This document shows positions 15,497 to 24,449 of a stretch of 41,120 bases of DNA, piece by piece. Origin of the DNA: an uncultured Lachnoclostridium sp. (lineage in GTDB: Bacteria; Bacillota; Clostridia; Lachnospirales; Lachnospiraceae); assembly GCA_902464595.1 (NCBI GenBank), contig CABQJX010000007.1, positions 1-41,120 on the forward strand, given 5' to 3'. Under the pieces are notes generated by a model that was not told the DNA's origin, ran no database searches, and saw nothing but the letters and a program-made list of their open reading frames with translations. A program made the position numbers and the translations under genes. Numbering within the stretch: position 1 is the stretch's first letter; every line of letters begins with the position of its first letter.

Positions 15497-15964
15497 CTAG
15501 CTGCGAAGCGTGGCTCGCAGCCGGTCAGGTTTTAAAAGGAGATCCAATCCATCTGAAAACGAATGTACAATGACGGTGGCATGTGTAAGCAAGGCCGCGC
15601 ACATGCCCTCCCGCTCCAACACGGCAATTGACAGATCTGCCAGGTCAAACATGGGAATATCGTTAAATCCATTTCCAAAACAGGCCACGCCCCCCTGAAG
15701 ACCTTTTACGATCTCTGCCTTGCAGGCAGCTGCCCCCTCCCTTGGAAAGGTCATCACATCGATCCCCAGGCTCTCGCACTGCTCCCTTACTGTGCCGTAT
15801 GTGTCTGCTGTCAGCACGTGGATCTTCGCCATTTCTTTCAGCTGTTCAATCTGGCCTCTGGCCTCCTGGATCAGCTTCCCGTCCACAGCAGCTGTTCCAT
15901 TGTAGTCTAACACCACATGCTCGATTTCATATGTTTCCCGTCCTGGGATTTCAATGCGGATCAT
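15497..15964 (-). CDS. HAD-family protein, soluble P-type-ATPase-like domain
   Basis: A 155-aa cytoplasmic protein with a minimal haloacid-dehalogenase fold resembling the phosphorylation domain of P-type ATPases. Seen: motif I VVLDYNGTAA with the nucleophile Asp20, motif II near HVLTADT, and motif IV as GNGFNDIPMF. The residue two after the nucleophile is Asn22 instead of the Asp used as general acid by most HAD phosphatases; P-type ATPases likewise lack that acid, so it may be a slow phosphatase or a regulatory protein. The ATG at 15964 has GGAGG six bases upstream. It is 26 nt behind the histidine kinase and ends just before a terminator, so it is the third gene of that operon. Confidence 0.75.
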   Translation of the reverse strand: MIRIEIPGRETYEIEHVVLDYNGTAAVDGKLIQEARGQIEQLKEMAKIHVLTADTYGTVREQCESLGIDVMTFPREGAAACKAEIVKGLQGGVACFGNGFNDIPMFDLADLSIAVLEREGMCAALLTHATVIVHSFSDGLDLLLKPDRLRATLRS

Positions 15965-15990
15965 CCTTATCCTCCCTGGCTAAACTGCCG

Positions 15991-18267
15991 CTACTCTGCT
16001 TCTTTGATTTCTTCTTTTCTGTCTGTGCCTGTATCTTCACCGGCACTTGCTTTTATTGCTTCTTTTATTTCTTCCCCTGTCTCCTCATTCTCTATCTTCC
16101 AGCGGATCGTCACCTTAAACAGATCATCCTCTGTCTCTAGCTTCATCTGCCCTCCCTGAAGGGATACAAAGCTGTCTGCAATGGCTAATCCCAGACCGGA
16201 GCCCTCTGTATTTCTGGAAGAATCTCCTCTCACAAAACGCTGGGACAATTCTTCCGCCGGTACGGTAAGTTCTTCTGCCGATACGTTTCTCATGCGGATC
16301 ACAGCATGATCCTCTTCCCGGCGTATCTGAATATAAGCTCTTGTTCCCTTCATGGCATATTTTACCACATTTACCAGAAGATTTTCAAAGATCCTGTACG
16401 TTTTCTGGCTGTCCAGCTGCAGTAAGATCCTCTCCTCCGGAAACTGGCAGCGAAATTCCACGCCGCTGGCCTCGATTTTATCTGACAGTTCACAGAGTAC
16501 CTGTTTTAACAGACTCACAATGTCCACCTGGGTCAGATGAAGCTTTACAGCCCCGCTGCTGGCCTTGCTCACCTCAAAGAGGTCTTCGATAAGGGCCTTC
16601 AGCCGCATGGATTTTTGATCCAGAACCTGGATGTAGGAGGCCCGTTCTTCATCGGTAATGCCTTCCTGCTTTAACAGGTTTACATAGGTAATGATCGCCG
16701 TAAGCGGCGTTTTCAGATCATGAGATACATTGGTGATCAGCTCCGTCTTCGTCCGCTCACTTTTTACCTCCTGATCCACCGCCTTGCGGAATCCATTCTG
16801 GATCTTTCCCAGCTGTTCCTTAAAGGGATTGAATATACCAATGTCCTCCTGGATCTCTACCTCCAGATCTCCCTGGGCGATCCGGTTGATGGCCTCTAAC
16901 AAGGTATCATATTTTTTCTGCATCTGCCCCCAATATCGGTTCAGAAGGATAAACAGAACCACAGAATAGATCACAAGAGCCCCGATGCCCCAAAACCACA
17001 GGCAGGAGATCAGCGTAAGGATCAGGAAATTTGCTATAATAGCCTTGCCTATAATCCGTGTGGAATGTTTCTCCCAGTCTGTCTCATTAAAAACATTGAG
17101 CGCGTTGACACACCATTTCTTTATAAAACGCAGGAACCGCCCCAGCCAAGTCCGCTCTTTAAAGTAGAGCCATGGACCCAGGGAAAAGATTGCCTGGTAG
17201 CTGGTCACTCCCCAGTAAAATAATCCATATATGCAGATCCAAAAGACCAGATTTACCAAAAGCACTCCCAGCTTTGCAGCTCCAGGCAGAAATCCGGCTG
17301 TCTCAAACTCTGTCTGCATGGCCCCGTTCATAGTACATGCGATAACGTTTCTGGGAAAATCCTCACCTTCCATGATCCACAGCCATATGAATCCGATCAT
17401 GCTCAAAGGCTCAAAGGACAGACGGCACAAAGAACCCGTACCGATGCCTAAAGACTTGACCGCCGGAAGGGCCAGGGCGCTTGCTCCCAGGATCAGGAGA
17501 ATGGGCGCGCAGACCGTAAAATAGTCATATTCCCAGGCTTCCGGATAATTGGAACGCTCAGATGCCATGCCGCTAGAAATACCTGCTACCGCCATAGGAT
17601 CACAGCGGAATACCAAAGTCATATCTTTTGGCCCCTGAAAGAAGACATTGCTGTCCCGGTAAAAATCTCCCAGCCGCTCCTCCAATGGATCATAGAACTC
17701 AAAACGGTTCATGACATGTTCTAATTGAAAGGCATTTTCCTCCCCTTCTATGTCCAATATTTCCAGCTGCCTGCTCTCCGTAAAGTGGATCCTGAACTGG
17801 ATCTGCCCTTCCGTAAGAGGAGAGGAGAAGAATGTTTTCGGATCCCTCACATTGGAGCGTCCCATGCCTTCTTCCTGTTCCACTGCATAAGACAGAAAGG
17901 GGCTGTAGCGCCGGTAAAGGGATTCCCACTGCCCTCCCGCTTCCTCCATAGTCTGCTCCAGATCCACATAGTAGGGAGAATCCTCCTCCATTCCGGGCAG
18001 GAACACCTGGGACCAGGTCAAACGCTTCCCTTCCTTTTCCTGCTGTTCCTGACGCCATATCTCGTAACTAAAATTCATCACTTGGAGAGACAGGTTATCT
18101 AAGGTTTCCGCCTGCTCCTCCTGACGGTTCAAACGGCTCTGACGGTTTCTCTGAGCCCGCTCCAACATATAGGGATAGAGTCCCAACGTGACTGCAGAAG
18201 CCGCAGCTACCAAAAAAATAATGACCGCAATCCCCAGCCTATGGCTGTTTTTCCATTTTGTATCCAA
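15991..18267 (-). CDS. Sensor histidine kinase with a multi-helix membrane domain
   Basis: A 758-aa membrane kinase. Residues 11-30 form a first helix, 31-247 an extracytoplasmic sensor of unknown type, and 248-442 contain about five further helices (248-270, 284-299, 333-353 and two within 409-442). After a HAMP-like linker (about 450-500) come the H box SHDLKTPLTAI with His516, N box ENLLVNVVKYA, and G box GSGLGLAIADSF. The C-terminal 40 residues are charged. Kinase core is VanS/YcbM-like. The start appears to be TTG at 18267, overlapping the response-regulator gene by 29 nt; it is the only candidate before the first helix, although GGGGAG is unusually close. The signal sensed is unknown. 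Confidence 0.9.
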   Translation of the reverse strand: MDTKWKNSHRLGIAVIIFLVAAASAVTLGLYPYMLERAQRNRQSRLNRQEEQAETLDNLSLQVMNFSYEIWRQEQQEKEGKRLTWSQVFLPGMEEDSPYYVDLEQTMEEAGGQWESLYRRYSPFLSYAVEQEEGMGRSNVRDPKTFFSSPLTEGQIQFRIHFTESRQLEILDIEGEENAFQLEHVMNRFEFYDPLEERLGDFYRDSNVFFQGPKDMTLVFRCDPMAVAGISSGMASERSNYPEAWEYDYFTVCAPILLILGASALALPAVKSLGIGTGSLCRLSFEPLSMIGFIWLWIMEGEDFPRNVIACTMNGAMQTEFETAGFLPGAAKLGVLLVNLVFWICIYGLFYWGVTSYQAIFSLGPWLYFKERTWLGRFLRFIKKWCVNALNVFNETDWEKHSTRIIGKAIIANFLILTLISCLWFWGIGALVIYSVVLFILLNRYWGQMQKKYDTLLEAINRIAQGDLEVEIQEDIGIFNPFKEQLGKIQNGFRKAVDQEVKSERTKTELITNVSHDLKTPLTAIITYVNLLKQEGITDEERASYIQVLDQKSMRLKALIEDLFEVSKASSGAVKLHLTQVDIVSLLKQVLCELSDKIEASGVEFRCQFPEERILLQLDSQKTYRIFENLLVNVVKYAMKGTRAYIQIRREEDHAVIRMRNVSAEELTVPAEELSQRFVRGDSSRNTEGSGLGLAIADSFVSLQGGQMKLETEDDLFKVTIRWKIENEETGEEIKEAIKASAGEDTGTDRKEEIKEAE

Positions 18268-18949
18268 CTCCCCACACCACCTTTACATATTTGGGTACCC
18301 TTGGATTGACCTCAATCTTCTCTCTCAGATTCCGGATATGGACCATGACCGTATCCGTATTGACAGCCCGCTCGTTCCATACCCTTTCGTAGATCTCCTC
18401 CGCAGGAAATACCCGTCCTGGGTTTTGTATCAACAGCAGCAGGATCTTGAACTCGATCGGGGTAACCTTCACCGGCTTATCGTCCACCTTCACCTCCACC
18501 GTTTCTTCGTTTACCTCAAGACCGCCCTGGCGATGGATCCTGGGATTATTGTCCTCCCTGGAATGAAGGCGGTCTAAAAAACGGTGATAGCGTCTCAGAT
18601 GGGAATTAACCCTGGCTAAAAGCTCCATCGGGGTAAAGGGCTTTGTGATATAATCGTCTGCCCCCATGTTAAGCCCCAGGATCTTATCTACCTCCTCGGA
18701 TTTCGCTGACAGGAAGATCACCGGAAAATCATAGGACTCTCTGAGCCTGGCGGTCATGGTAATACCATCCATCCGCGGCATCATCACGTCGATGATGGCC
18801 AGATCGATCTCCTGTTGTTTTAACAGCTCCAGCCCCTCTATGCCGTCCGCTGCCTGAAACACCTGGTATCCCTGGCTCCTCAAAAAGATCTCTACACCTT
18901 CCCTTATTTCCTTATCATCCTCTACCAGTAAAATCCGGTCCCCGCTCAT
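18239..18949 (-). CDS. OmpR/VanR-type response regulator
   Basis: A 236-aa DNA-binding response regulator partnered with the overlapping kinase. The receiver domain shows acidic residues Asp11-Asp12, phospho-acceptor Asp54 in AIIDVMMPRMDG, and the conserved Lys in FLSAKSEE. The C-terminal winged helix (about 135-232) ends with VWGVGYKME, typical of OmpR-family output domains. I start at the ATG at 18949, 8 nt after AAGGAGG; the ATG two codons upstream is too close to the ribosome site. No clear -35/-10 pair was found in the 113-nt spacer upstream. Target genes are unknown; autoregulation is common in this family. Confidence 0.94.
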   Translation of the reverse strand: MSGDRILLVEDDKEIREGVEIFLRSQGYQVFQAADGIEGLELLKQQEIDLAIIDVMMPRMDGITMTARLRESYDFPVIFLSAKSEEVDKILGLNMGADDYITKPFTPMELLARVNSHLRRYHRFLDRLHSREDNNPRIHRQGGLEVNEETVEVKVDDKPVKVTPIEFKILLLLIQNPGRVFPAEEIYERVWNERAVNTDTVMVHIRNLREKIEVNPRVPKYVKVVWGVGYKMEKQP

Positions 18950-19068
18950 GTCCATATCCTCCTTACGCTGTCTATTGTACGGTTCAAAACAAAAATTGGG
19001 CTGTATAAAAAACGAAAGAATCTCTAAAGGATTTTTATAACCTTTTGAAAGATTGGATGCAAAATGCC

Positions 19069-21006
19069 TTATTGGGAAGATGAGGCCGTGAAGGATTCCC
19101 TCCGCTGCCGGTGTCTTTTTTCCTTTATGAAATACATACGCTCATCCGCACATTTTAACAGGGCGTGGTAATCCTCCCCGTCTTTCTTATAGACAGCATA
19201 TCCCATCGAATAGCGCAGAGGGATCATCTCCCCGTCTTCTGTCTTCATATAGGAATTGGACTCTCTTGATTCAATATGCCGGATCGCCTCCGCCAATTTT
19301 TCTTCGGAGGTATAGCCGTACAGCAGAACAGCAAATTCATCTCCCCCTAAACGGGCACAGACTGACTTGTCAGAAACTTCCTTTGAGATCAGTTTTGCGA
19401 TCTGGTTGAGATACTGATCCCCTAAGGCATGCCCCCTTTGGTCATTGACCTGTTTTAATCCATCTGCATCGATCATCAAAACAGCTGCGTTTTTTAATCC
19501 TTCATCCGACTGGAAAAGGGCTTTCATCTGCTCCATAAAAGCACGTCTTGTATACAGGTTAGTCAGATAGTCCCTGTCCCTTTCCAAAAGGATTTTTTCT
19601 TTTTCACTGTACTCATCCGTCACATCCACAAACAGAAGCACTTTGCGGCGCTCATATTCAAATTCCTCTATATGCACATAAGACACCCCTTCTTCTGTTT
19701 GAAAAGAGTATATATTTTTTTCTCTATCATAAGGCTGGGCTTTCATCTCCTCCACCCTCAGGCAGAGCCTCTCCCTGTCCTGATTCTTTTCGCCCTCTGC
19801 ACTTCTTGCAAGCTTTAGGATCTCCCAAACCCGGTCGCTGATAAAATAATGGTTTGATGATTCTCCATACTCATAAAGCCCCATTGGGATATTGCTTTTT
19901 TCAATGGCCACTGAAAAATTTTTAAAGGCGCTGCGGATGGAATCGGTCATCCCGTTAATGGCATCTGCCAGTTCCTTTAATTCCGGGATCTGAGTTGTAT
20001 GATCCACGTGATATTTAGAACCCTTTTCGATCGCCCTCATATCCTGATTGATCCGGCTTAAACCTTTTACCACTTTGTTGTTTGTATAATAGAGAAGGGA
20101 AATAGCTGTAGCCATAAACAACAATAGGATGGAGATGATCATAAAGCCTGTATCCCAAAAAATGTCCCGGGCCAAAAATACGGACGGATATGTTCGGATA
20201 TATACCATACCCTGATTTTTTTTGAGAAATACACAATGTTTTTCTCCATTGAATCTCACATGCCTCATACTCATCTCAGGGGCTGCTTCTCTCCACGGAA
20301 GCCCTATCTCAGCTGCATTTTTCTTTTCATTTTGAGCATCCGTTGAGGCCAAGATCTCTCCGTCCTCCTCTGAAATAATATAAAGCTCGGTTCCCTGCTC
20401 TGACGGAATCAGCGATACGATATTGTTGAGGGAATTTTCCTCTTTTATCTCCAAAGCCCGCTCCGGGACCAGCCCAATCTGCACGATCCCTTTCTGATCC
20501 TCCCTCCACACAGCTGCATACTGCATCAGTTTATTCTCCGCTGTATTCGGTGTGATCTCCTGACACAGTTCCATGGAATGATCTCCCAGCATGGGAAGAA
20601 AAAAACTCATCTGCTCCCCTGAATGAAACGTAAGATGATAATACTCCGGATGGGTTCCAAATATGATTTCTCCGGTGGGATCAAGCAGGTGGATCTCGTC
20701 TACTTCCAGTATACCCCCCAGTTTTTTCAGTTCCTCCCTATCGTTTTCGATGTCTGGGTCATGTTCGATCACATAGGAAACGGTTTTCGCCCTCCGCAGG
20801 CTAGCCTTGGAAAAGTCTTCCAAGGCAGCTTCCAGTTCATTTTGATTTTTTTCGATCAGATTATTTACCTGCTGAAAATAATCCTCTGAGATCTTTTCCA
20901 AGCGATTGTGGCTTCTGGAGAATCGAAGGTAATAATTAAGGACAATAATACAGAAAAGTCCCACCACGATGATCCCCATTAAGCCTCTGGCTATTATTTT
21001 AGTCAT
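19069..21006 (-). CDS. Membrane-bound diguanylate cyclase (sensor-HAMP-PAS-like-GGDEF)
   Basis: A 645-aa protein predicted to make cyclic di-GMP. A helix at about 7-27 and another near 280-303 enclose an extracytoplasmic sensor domain of Cache type. A HAMP-like segment follows (about 305-360), then a PAS-like stretch, and the cyclase with GGDEF at 554-558. The upstream positions where RxxD would form the inhibitory I-site are Ser and Ser, so product inhibition is probably absent. Substrate-binding and metal residues around LMIDADGLKQVND are intact. The ATG at 21006 has AAGGGG 8 nt upstream and follows the EAL gene stop by only a few bases, so the two genes are co-transcribed and probably balance each other at the membrane. 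Confidence 0.92.
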   Translation of the reverse strand: MTKIIARGLMGIIVVGLFCIIVLNYYLRFSRSHNRLEKISEDYFQQVNNLIEKNQNELEAALEDFSKASLRRAKTVSYVIEHDPDIENDREELKKLGGILEVDEIHLLDPTGEIIFGTHPEYYHLTFHSGEQMSFFLPMLGDHSMELCQEITPNTAENKLMQYAAVWREDQKGIVQIGLVPERALEIKEENSLNNIVSLIPSEQGTELYIISEEDGEILASTDAQNEKKNAAEIGLPWREAAPEMSMRHVRFNGEKHCVFLKKNQGMVYIRTYPSVFLARDIFWDTGFMIISILLLFMATAISLLYYTNNKVVKGLSRINQDMRAIEKGSKYHVDHTTQIPELKELADAINGMTDSIRSAFKNFSVAIEKSNIPMGLYEYGESSNHYFISDRVWEILKLARSAEGEKNQDRERLCLRVEEMKAQPYDREKNIYSFQTEEGVSYVHIEEFEYERRKVLLFVDVTDEYSEKEKILLERDRDYLTNLYTRRAFMEQMKALFQSDEGLKNAAVLMIDADGLKQVNDQRGHALGDQYLNQIAKLISKEVSDKSVCARLGGDEFAVLLYGYTSEEKLAEAIRHIESRESNSYMKTEDGEMIPLRYSMGYAVYKKDGEDYHALLKCADERMYFIKEKRHRQRRESFTASSSQ

Positions 21007-21008
21007 AC

Positions 21009-23240
21009 TCAATTCCCCTTATTTGCCTCATACCATTGTATAAACTCAGATACAGGCATTGGCCTCCCATAGAAATACCCCTGAACCATATCGCACTCAG
21101 CCTCTTTCAGGCGCTCTACCTGTTTTGCTTCTTCGATGCCTTCCGCAACCGTCTTCATGCCCAGCTTATGGGCCAGCGAAACAAAATTGGAAACGATCGG
21201 CCAGGTCTTCTCGGTTTCGTCCATAAAAAATTTCCGATCCAGCTTGATCACATCTACATTCAAGGATTTCAGGATCCCCAGAGAAGAAAAGCCAAAACCA
21301 AAATCATCCAGAGAACACGAAAGCCCATGGTCATGGAAGGTATCGATCACCTTTTTGATCATTGGAAGCTGGTCATCCTTGATCATGATAGACTCTGTCA
21401 TTTCTATCTCCAGGATCCCGTCCGGGATCTGATACTTCTTTTTCAGAGCAGCGATCGTTTCCACAAACTCCATACTGCCAGAATCCAAATGGGCTCTGGA
21501 GAGATTGACGGAAACAGGGAACATAGATTCCCCCCTTTTTCTTCTTTCGTCTAACAGCCCGCATACTTTCTCGAACACATAGAAATCCAAACGGCATATT
21601 TTTCCATTTTCCTCAAACAGCGGGATAAAATCAGAAGGGTAGATCCAGCCTTCCTCTGGATTCCTCCACCGGATCAGCGCCTCGGCTGAAGGTGCAGCCC
21701 TGTGATCCAAATACACCTTTGGCTGAAGATAAATCTCAAATTCTTCCTTTTCCAGGGAACTGTCAAACATTTCATTGAGATGCCGATGGTACAGTTCCTG
21801 TTTCACCAGGGCATTATCATAAAAGGTGCATACGTTTTTCTCTTTTCCAAAGCCTGCCGCCCGTCTGGCCTTTCCCTGGAAGATCCGAAAATCTTCTTCT
21901 GTATCCTCCAGGACATAGATGCCCACTGAAAAATCAAACAGGAAATATTCGTCCTCTGTGTAAAAATAATCCCGAAAGGAATTGATCTTATCCAGCAGTC
22001 CGGTGATCCGATCTGATAATTCTTTCTGAGGCCTGTTATAGAGCAGCAGAAAATAATGATCCATTTCACTTCTTGCAATATACTCTCCGGGCTGCAGCGT
22101 CTCATCTGTGGTCTGATATATATATTTCAGAGCCCGGTTTCCCTCTGTGATCCCCCATCGCTCATTGATCTGCTTGAAATTTAAAATATTTAAAAATACC
22201 ATGGCATAGCTGCCTGGTTCTTTCCTTCCTATCAACCGCTTCCCTTCCAGTTGGAGAGCCACCCCATTCAGCCCATTTGTTATGGGATCCACAAAGGAGA
22301 ACGTTTTGAGCTGCTGGATCAATTTTTTCTGTGACTGATAGATATATTTAAGAATAATAAAAAATACCAGGGTGCTGAATAAAATAATAATGATAAAATA
22401 GAAAACCGGAGTCATTCCTGTCTTGATCAGAATGTCCTGGGATACAACGGTCAAAAGCCTCCAATCATTGATACCCAATGGCTGGATGGATACCAGCATA
22501 TCTGAATTGTCGGAATCCTTCAGTTCAAAGATCCCCTCCTGCCCCTGTTTCAGCTTCTCTATAAACAGATCGGAAGAAATATCTTCACTTCGATTCTCTG
22601 GCCTGAAAATAATAGTCCCCGTGTGATCTGCGATAAAGGATACTCCCCGTCCCTGAAAGTCTGTGTCGGAAAGGAGCTTCTGGATGGTGTCATATTTCTT
22701 TATACCGATCAGAACCCCTTTTTCTTTCCCCTCTTTGCGTATGGGGGATGAAAAAAGGATCTTATGGTTCAGGATATAAGAGATCGCGGTCTCCTCATAT
22801 ATTTCTGGATGAAGCTCCAGCCACTGATCAAAGAGTTCACAGACGTCTGCCGAAGAAGTTCTCTCTCCTTTTGCATTGATCACCAAAAGCCCGTCCAGAT
22901 TCCACATGGAAGCCTTCCGCTCCAATAATTCTTCTGTCAGCAAAAATCCCGGCATTCTTGAAAAGGAGTCGGCCATTTCTTCGATACAAAGGCTGTTCTC
23001 CTTTAATGTATAGGAAAGGTTGGAAACTGCGTAAGCGCTCACATCCGTAACGTAGCGCCTTGTTTCTCCCACCAATTTACAACGCATATGGATGGTATTG
23101 GCAAAAAACAGCAATAAAATCGTTAAAAGCGCCCCACTGATAAAAATAACTCCTTTTTTATGGAATACAATATCTGACTGTAAAATATCGTCGGCGTGCT
23201 GCTCCGTTGTTTTTCTGTTCTCCGGATTTCTCTCATCCAT
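21009..23240 (-). CDS. Membrane sensor with degenerate GGDEF and intact EAL phosphodiesterase domain
   Basis: A 743-aa protein predicted to hydrolyse cyclic di-GMP. Helices at 31-50 and 279-300 flank a Cache-like extracytoplasmic domain. The GGDEF position reads SEMDH (391-395), so it is not a cyclase and may bind GTP allosterically. The EAL domain has EAL at 520-522, Asn579 in VSVNLS, DDFG at 645-648, Lys666 in IKLDRKFF, Glu700 in AEGIE and QGYFYGRP from 720, the set needed for catalysis. The ATG at 23240 has a GGGGGAG site. It is first in a two-gene operon with the cyclase and is read from the promoter at 23364-23392. Confidence 0.92.
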   Translation of the reverse strand: MDERNPENRKTTEQHADDILQSDIVFHKKGVIFISGALLTILLLFFANTIHMRCKLVGETRRYVTDVSAYAVSNLSYTLKENSLCIEEMADSFSRMPGFLLTEELLERKASMWNLDGLLVINAKGERTSSADVCELFDQWLELHPEIYEETAISYILNHKILFSSPIRKEGKEKGVLIGIKKYDTIQKLLSDTDFQGRGVSFIADHTGTIIFRPENRSEDISSDLFIEKLKQGQEGIFELKDSDNSDMLVSIQPLGINDWRLLTVVSQDILIKTGMTPVFYFIIIILFSTLVFFIILKYIYQSQKKLIQQLKTFSFVDPITNGLNGVALQLEGKRLIGRKEPGSYAMVFLNILNFKQINERWGITEGNRALKYIYQTTDETLQPGEYIARSEMDHYFLLLYNRPQKELSDRITGLLDKINSFRDYFYTEDEYFLFDFSVGIYVLEDTEEDFRIFQGKARRAAGFGKEKNVCTFYDNALVKQELYHRHLNEMFDSSLEKEEFEIYLQPKVYLDHRAAPSAEALIRWRNPEEGWIYPSDFIPLFEENGKICRLDFYVFEKVCGLLDERRKRGESMFPVSVNLSRAHLDSGSMEFVETIAALKKKYQIPDGILEIEMTESIMIKDDQLPMIKKVIDTFHDHGLSCSLDDFGFGFSSLGILKSLNVDVIKLDRKFFMDETEKTWPIVSNFVSLAHKLGMKTVAEGIEEAKQVERLKEAECDMVQGYFYGRPMPVSEFIQWYEANKGN

Positions 23241-23363
23241 GACTGCAAATCTCCCCCTATTAATAAAATGATAACCGTTCAGCCATACATCTTCTCTCCC
23301 TTGTAAGCGCGGAAGAAGATCCGAGCAGCTGCCAAGGATTTTTGATCTTGGGATCTACCAAAA

Positions 23364-23392
23364 ATTATACCATGGTATCCCTTTTTCAACAA
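23364..23392 (-). promoter_or_regulatory. Promoter of the cyclic-di-GMP gene pair
   Basis: Minus strand TTGTTG (23392-23387), 17-nt spacer and TATAAT (23369-23364). The leader to the gene start is about 117 nt. I looked for a cyclic-di-GMP aptamer in it and did not find one. Confidence 0.55.
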
Positions 23393-23404
23393 TCCGCAGC
23401 AGCA

Positions 23405-23454
23405 CAAAAAAGACGGGATTGTTCCAGAATTTTCTGGTTCCATTCCCGCCTTTT
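23405..23454 (-). terminator. Intrinsic terminator of the MBOAT-SGNH operon
   Basis: Minus strand GGCGGGA pairs with TCCCGTC, and CCAGAA with TTCTGG forms the upper stem; six T follow at 23410-23405. It begins directly after the SGNH hydrolase stop codon. Confidence 0.75.
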
Positions 23455-23459
23455 GCACT

Positions 23460-24428
23460 TTACTGGGTAACCTGCTGTCGGATCCAATCCACCCAGACTG
23501 AATAATATTTGCCGAGAACATGGGCTCCATCTGAACTGAACTGAGATGCCATGTTTCCCTTCCCATCGTCAAAGACCTCATTTACATCAATAAAATGGTC
23601 TCCCCCTGCCTCTGCCATCTTACGTATATCCTGATTCAAGGCTTCGATACGCTCGTTATTATAAACAGGGCTTTTTGAGGATTTTTCCTCCGTCACATGG
23701 AGATTGGCCTCTAAAACCAAAACTGCCTCCGGCTGTAATTCCCTTACCCGATCCACGGCCTTCTGGTATCCTTTTACGATTGCCGAGTATTCATATCCCA
23801 TCTCATTGATCCCAAGCATGAAGAAAATCGTGTCAAACTGCCACTCTGAAAAAACCTGTTCCAACGTCTTTTTCTGCTGATCCTTCATTTTTACCTGAGA
23901 GTCAAACAGGTTAAACACACTCATTCCTGATGAGGCAAATACCTCCGCCTGCCCCAGATTTCCGTATTCGGAAAGCCCCACGGTTCTGGAATCCCCAATA
24001 AACAGCACGCCGGAAAAATCATCGGACAGCTGCAAAGGCGCATGGGTGGGAGTTTGCGCTTCCTCCTGTCCGGCTGCTTCCTTCTGCCCATCTTCCGGCC
24101 GGTCTGCCTGTACTGCTCCCTGGCCTCCCTCCTGGCTGTCTGACCGTCCAGCCTCCTGGTTGTCTGCCTGGACAGCTTCCTGGCTGTCCTCCCAATTATC
24201 TGACTGGCCGGTTTCCTGGCTGTCCGCCCCTCCATCTTCCCGGGCAGTTTCCTGAATGTCCTCCTGATCCTTTTCCTGCATGTCCCCCTGATCATCTTCC
24301 CCTGCCCTGGAAGCATCGGCAGGCTGGGCAAATCCAGACAATCCATCCACCACAGCGGGAGCTGTATTTGCCAGCATCAGAACCACCATGCTGCATACCA
24401 ATAATATACTATACCAATACCGCTTCAT
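23460..24428 (-). CDS. Exported SGNH/GDSL hydrolase-like protein with a Gln/Asp/Glu-rich linker
   Basis: A 322-aa protein with an N-terminal signal anchor (about 7-28), then an acidic low-complexity linker (about 42-128) built on repeats such as DSQE, QADNQE and GQ, and then an SGNH hydrolase domain. Seen: block I GDSR with Ser147, GIN at 206-208, and the C-terminal pair Asp300/His303 in SSDGAHVLG. These fit a Ser-His-Asp esterase or O-acetyltransferase partner acting outside the membrane. It is 21 nt behind an MBOAT acyltransferase; MBOAT plus SGNH pairs commonly acylate cell-wall or exported polysaccharides. The polymer modified here is unknown. Confidence 0.88.
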   Translation of the reverse strand: MKRYWYSILLVCSMVVLMLANTAPAVVDGLSGFAQPADASRAGEDDQGDMQEKDQEDIQETAREDGGADSQETGQSDNWEDSQEAVQADNQEAGRSDSQEGGQGAVQADRPEDGQKEAAGQEEAQTPTHAPLQLSDDFSGVLFIGDSRTVGLSEYGNLGQAEVFASSGMSVFNLFDSQVKMKDQQKKTLEQVFSEWQFDTIFFMLGINEMGYEYSAIVKGYQKAVDRVRELQPEAVLVLEANLHVTEEKSSKSPVYNNERIEALNQDIRKMAEAGGDHFIDVNEVFDDGKGNMASQFSSDGAHVLGKYYSVWVDWIRQQVTQ

Positions 24429-24449
24429 TTATTTCATCCCTTCCTTAGC

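Noticed and set aside
18956..19068. Promoter TACAAT (near 18977) for the response regulator
   Set aside because: No acceptable -35 at 16-18 nt was found.
23241..23363. Possible cyclic-di-GMP riboswitch before the GGDEF/EAL operon
   Set aside because: The leader lacks the conserved aptamer sequence and tetraloop-receptor pattern; only short weak pairs were found.
24046..24255. Ser/Trp/Pro repeat frame and possible CRISPR-like repeats
   Set aside because: The regular repeats come from the acidic linker of the SGNH protein. Units are degenerate and there are no unique spacers.
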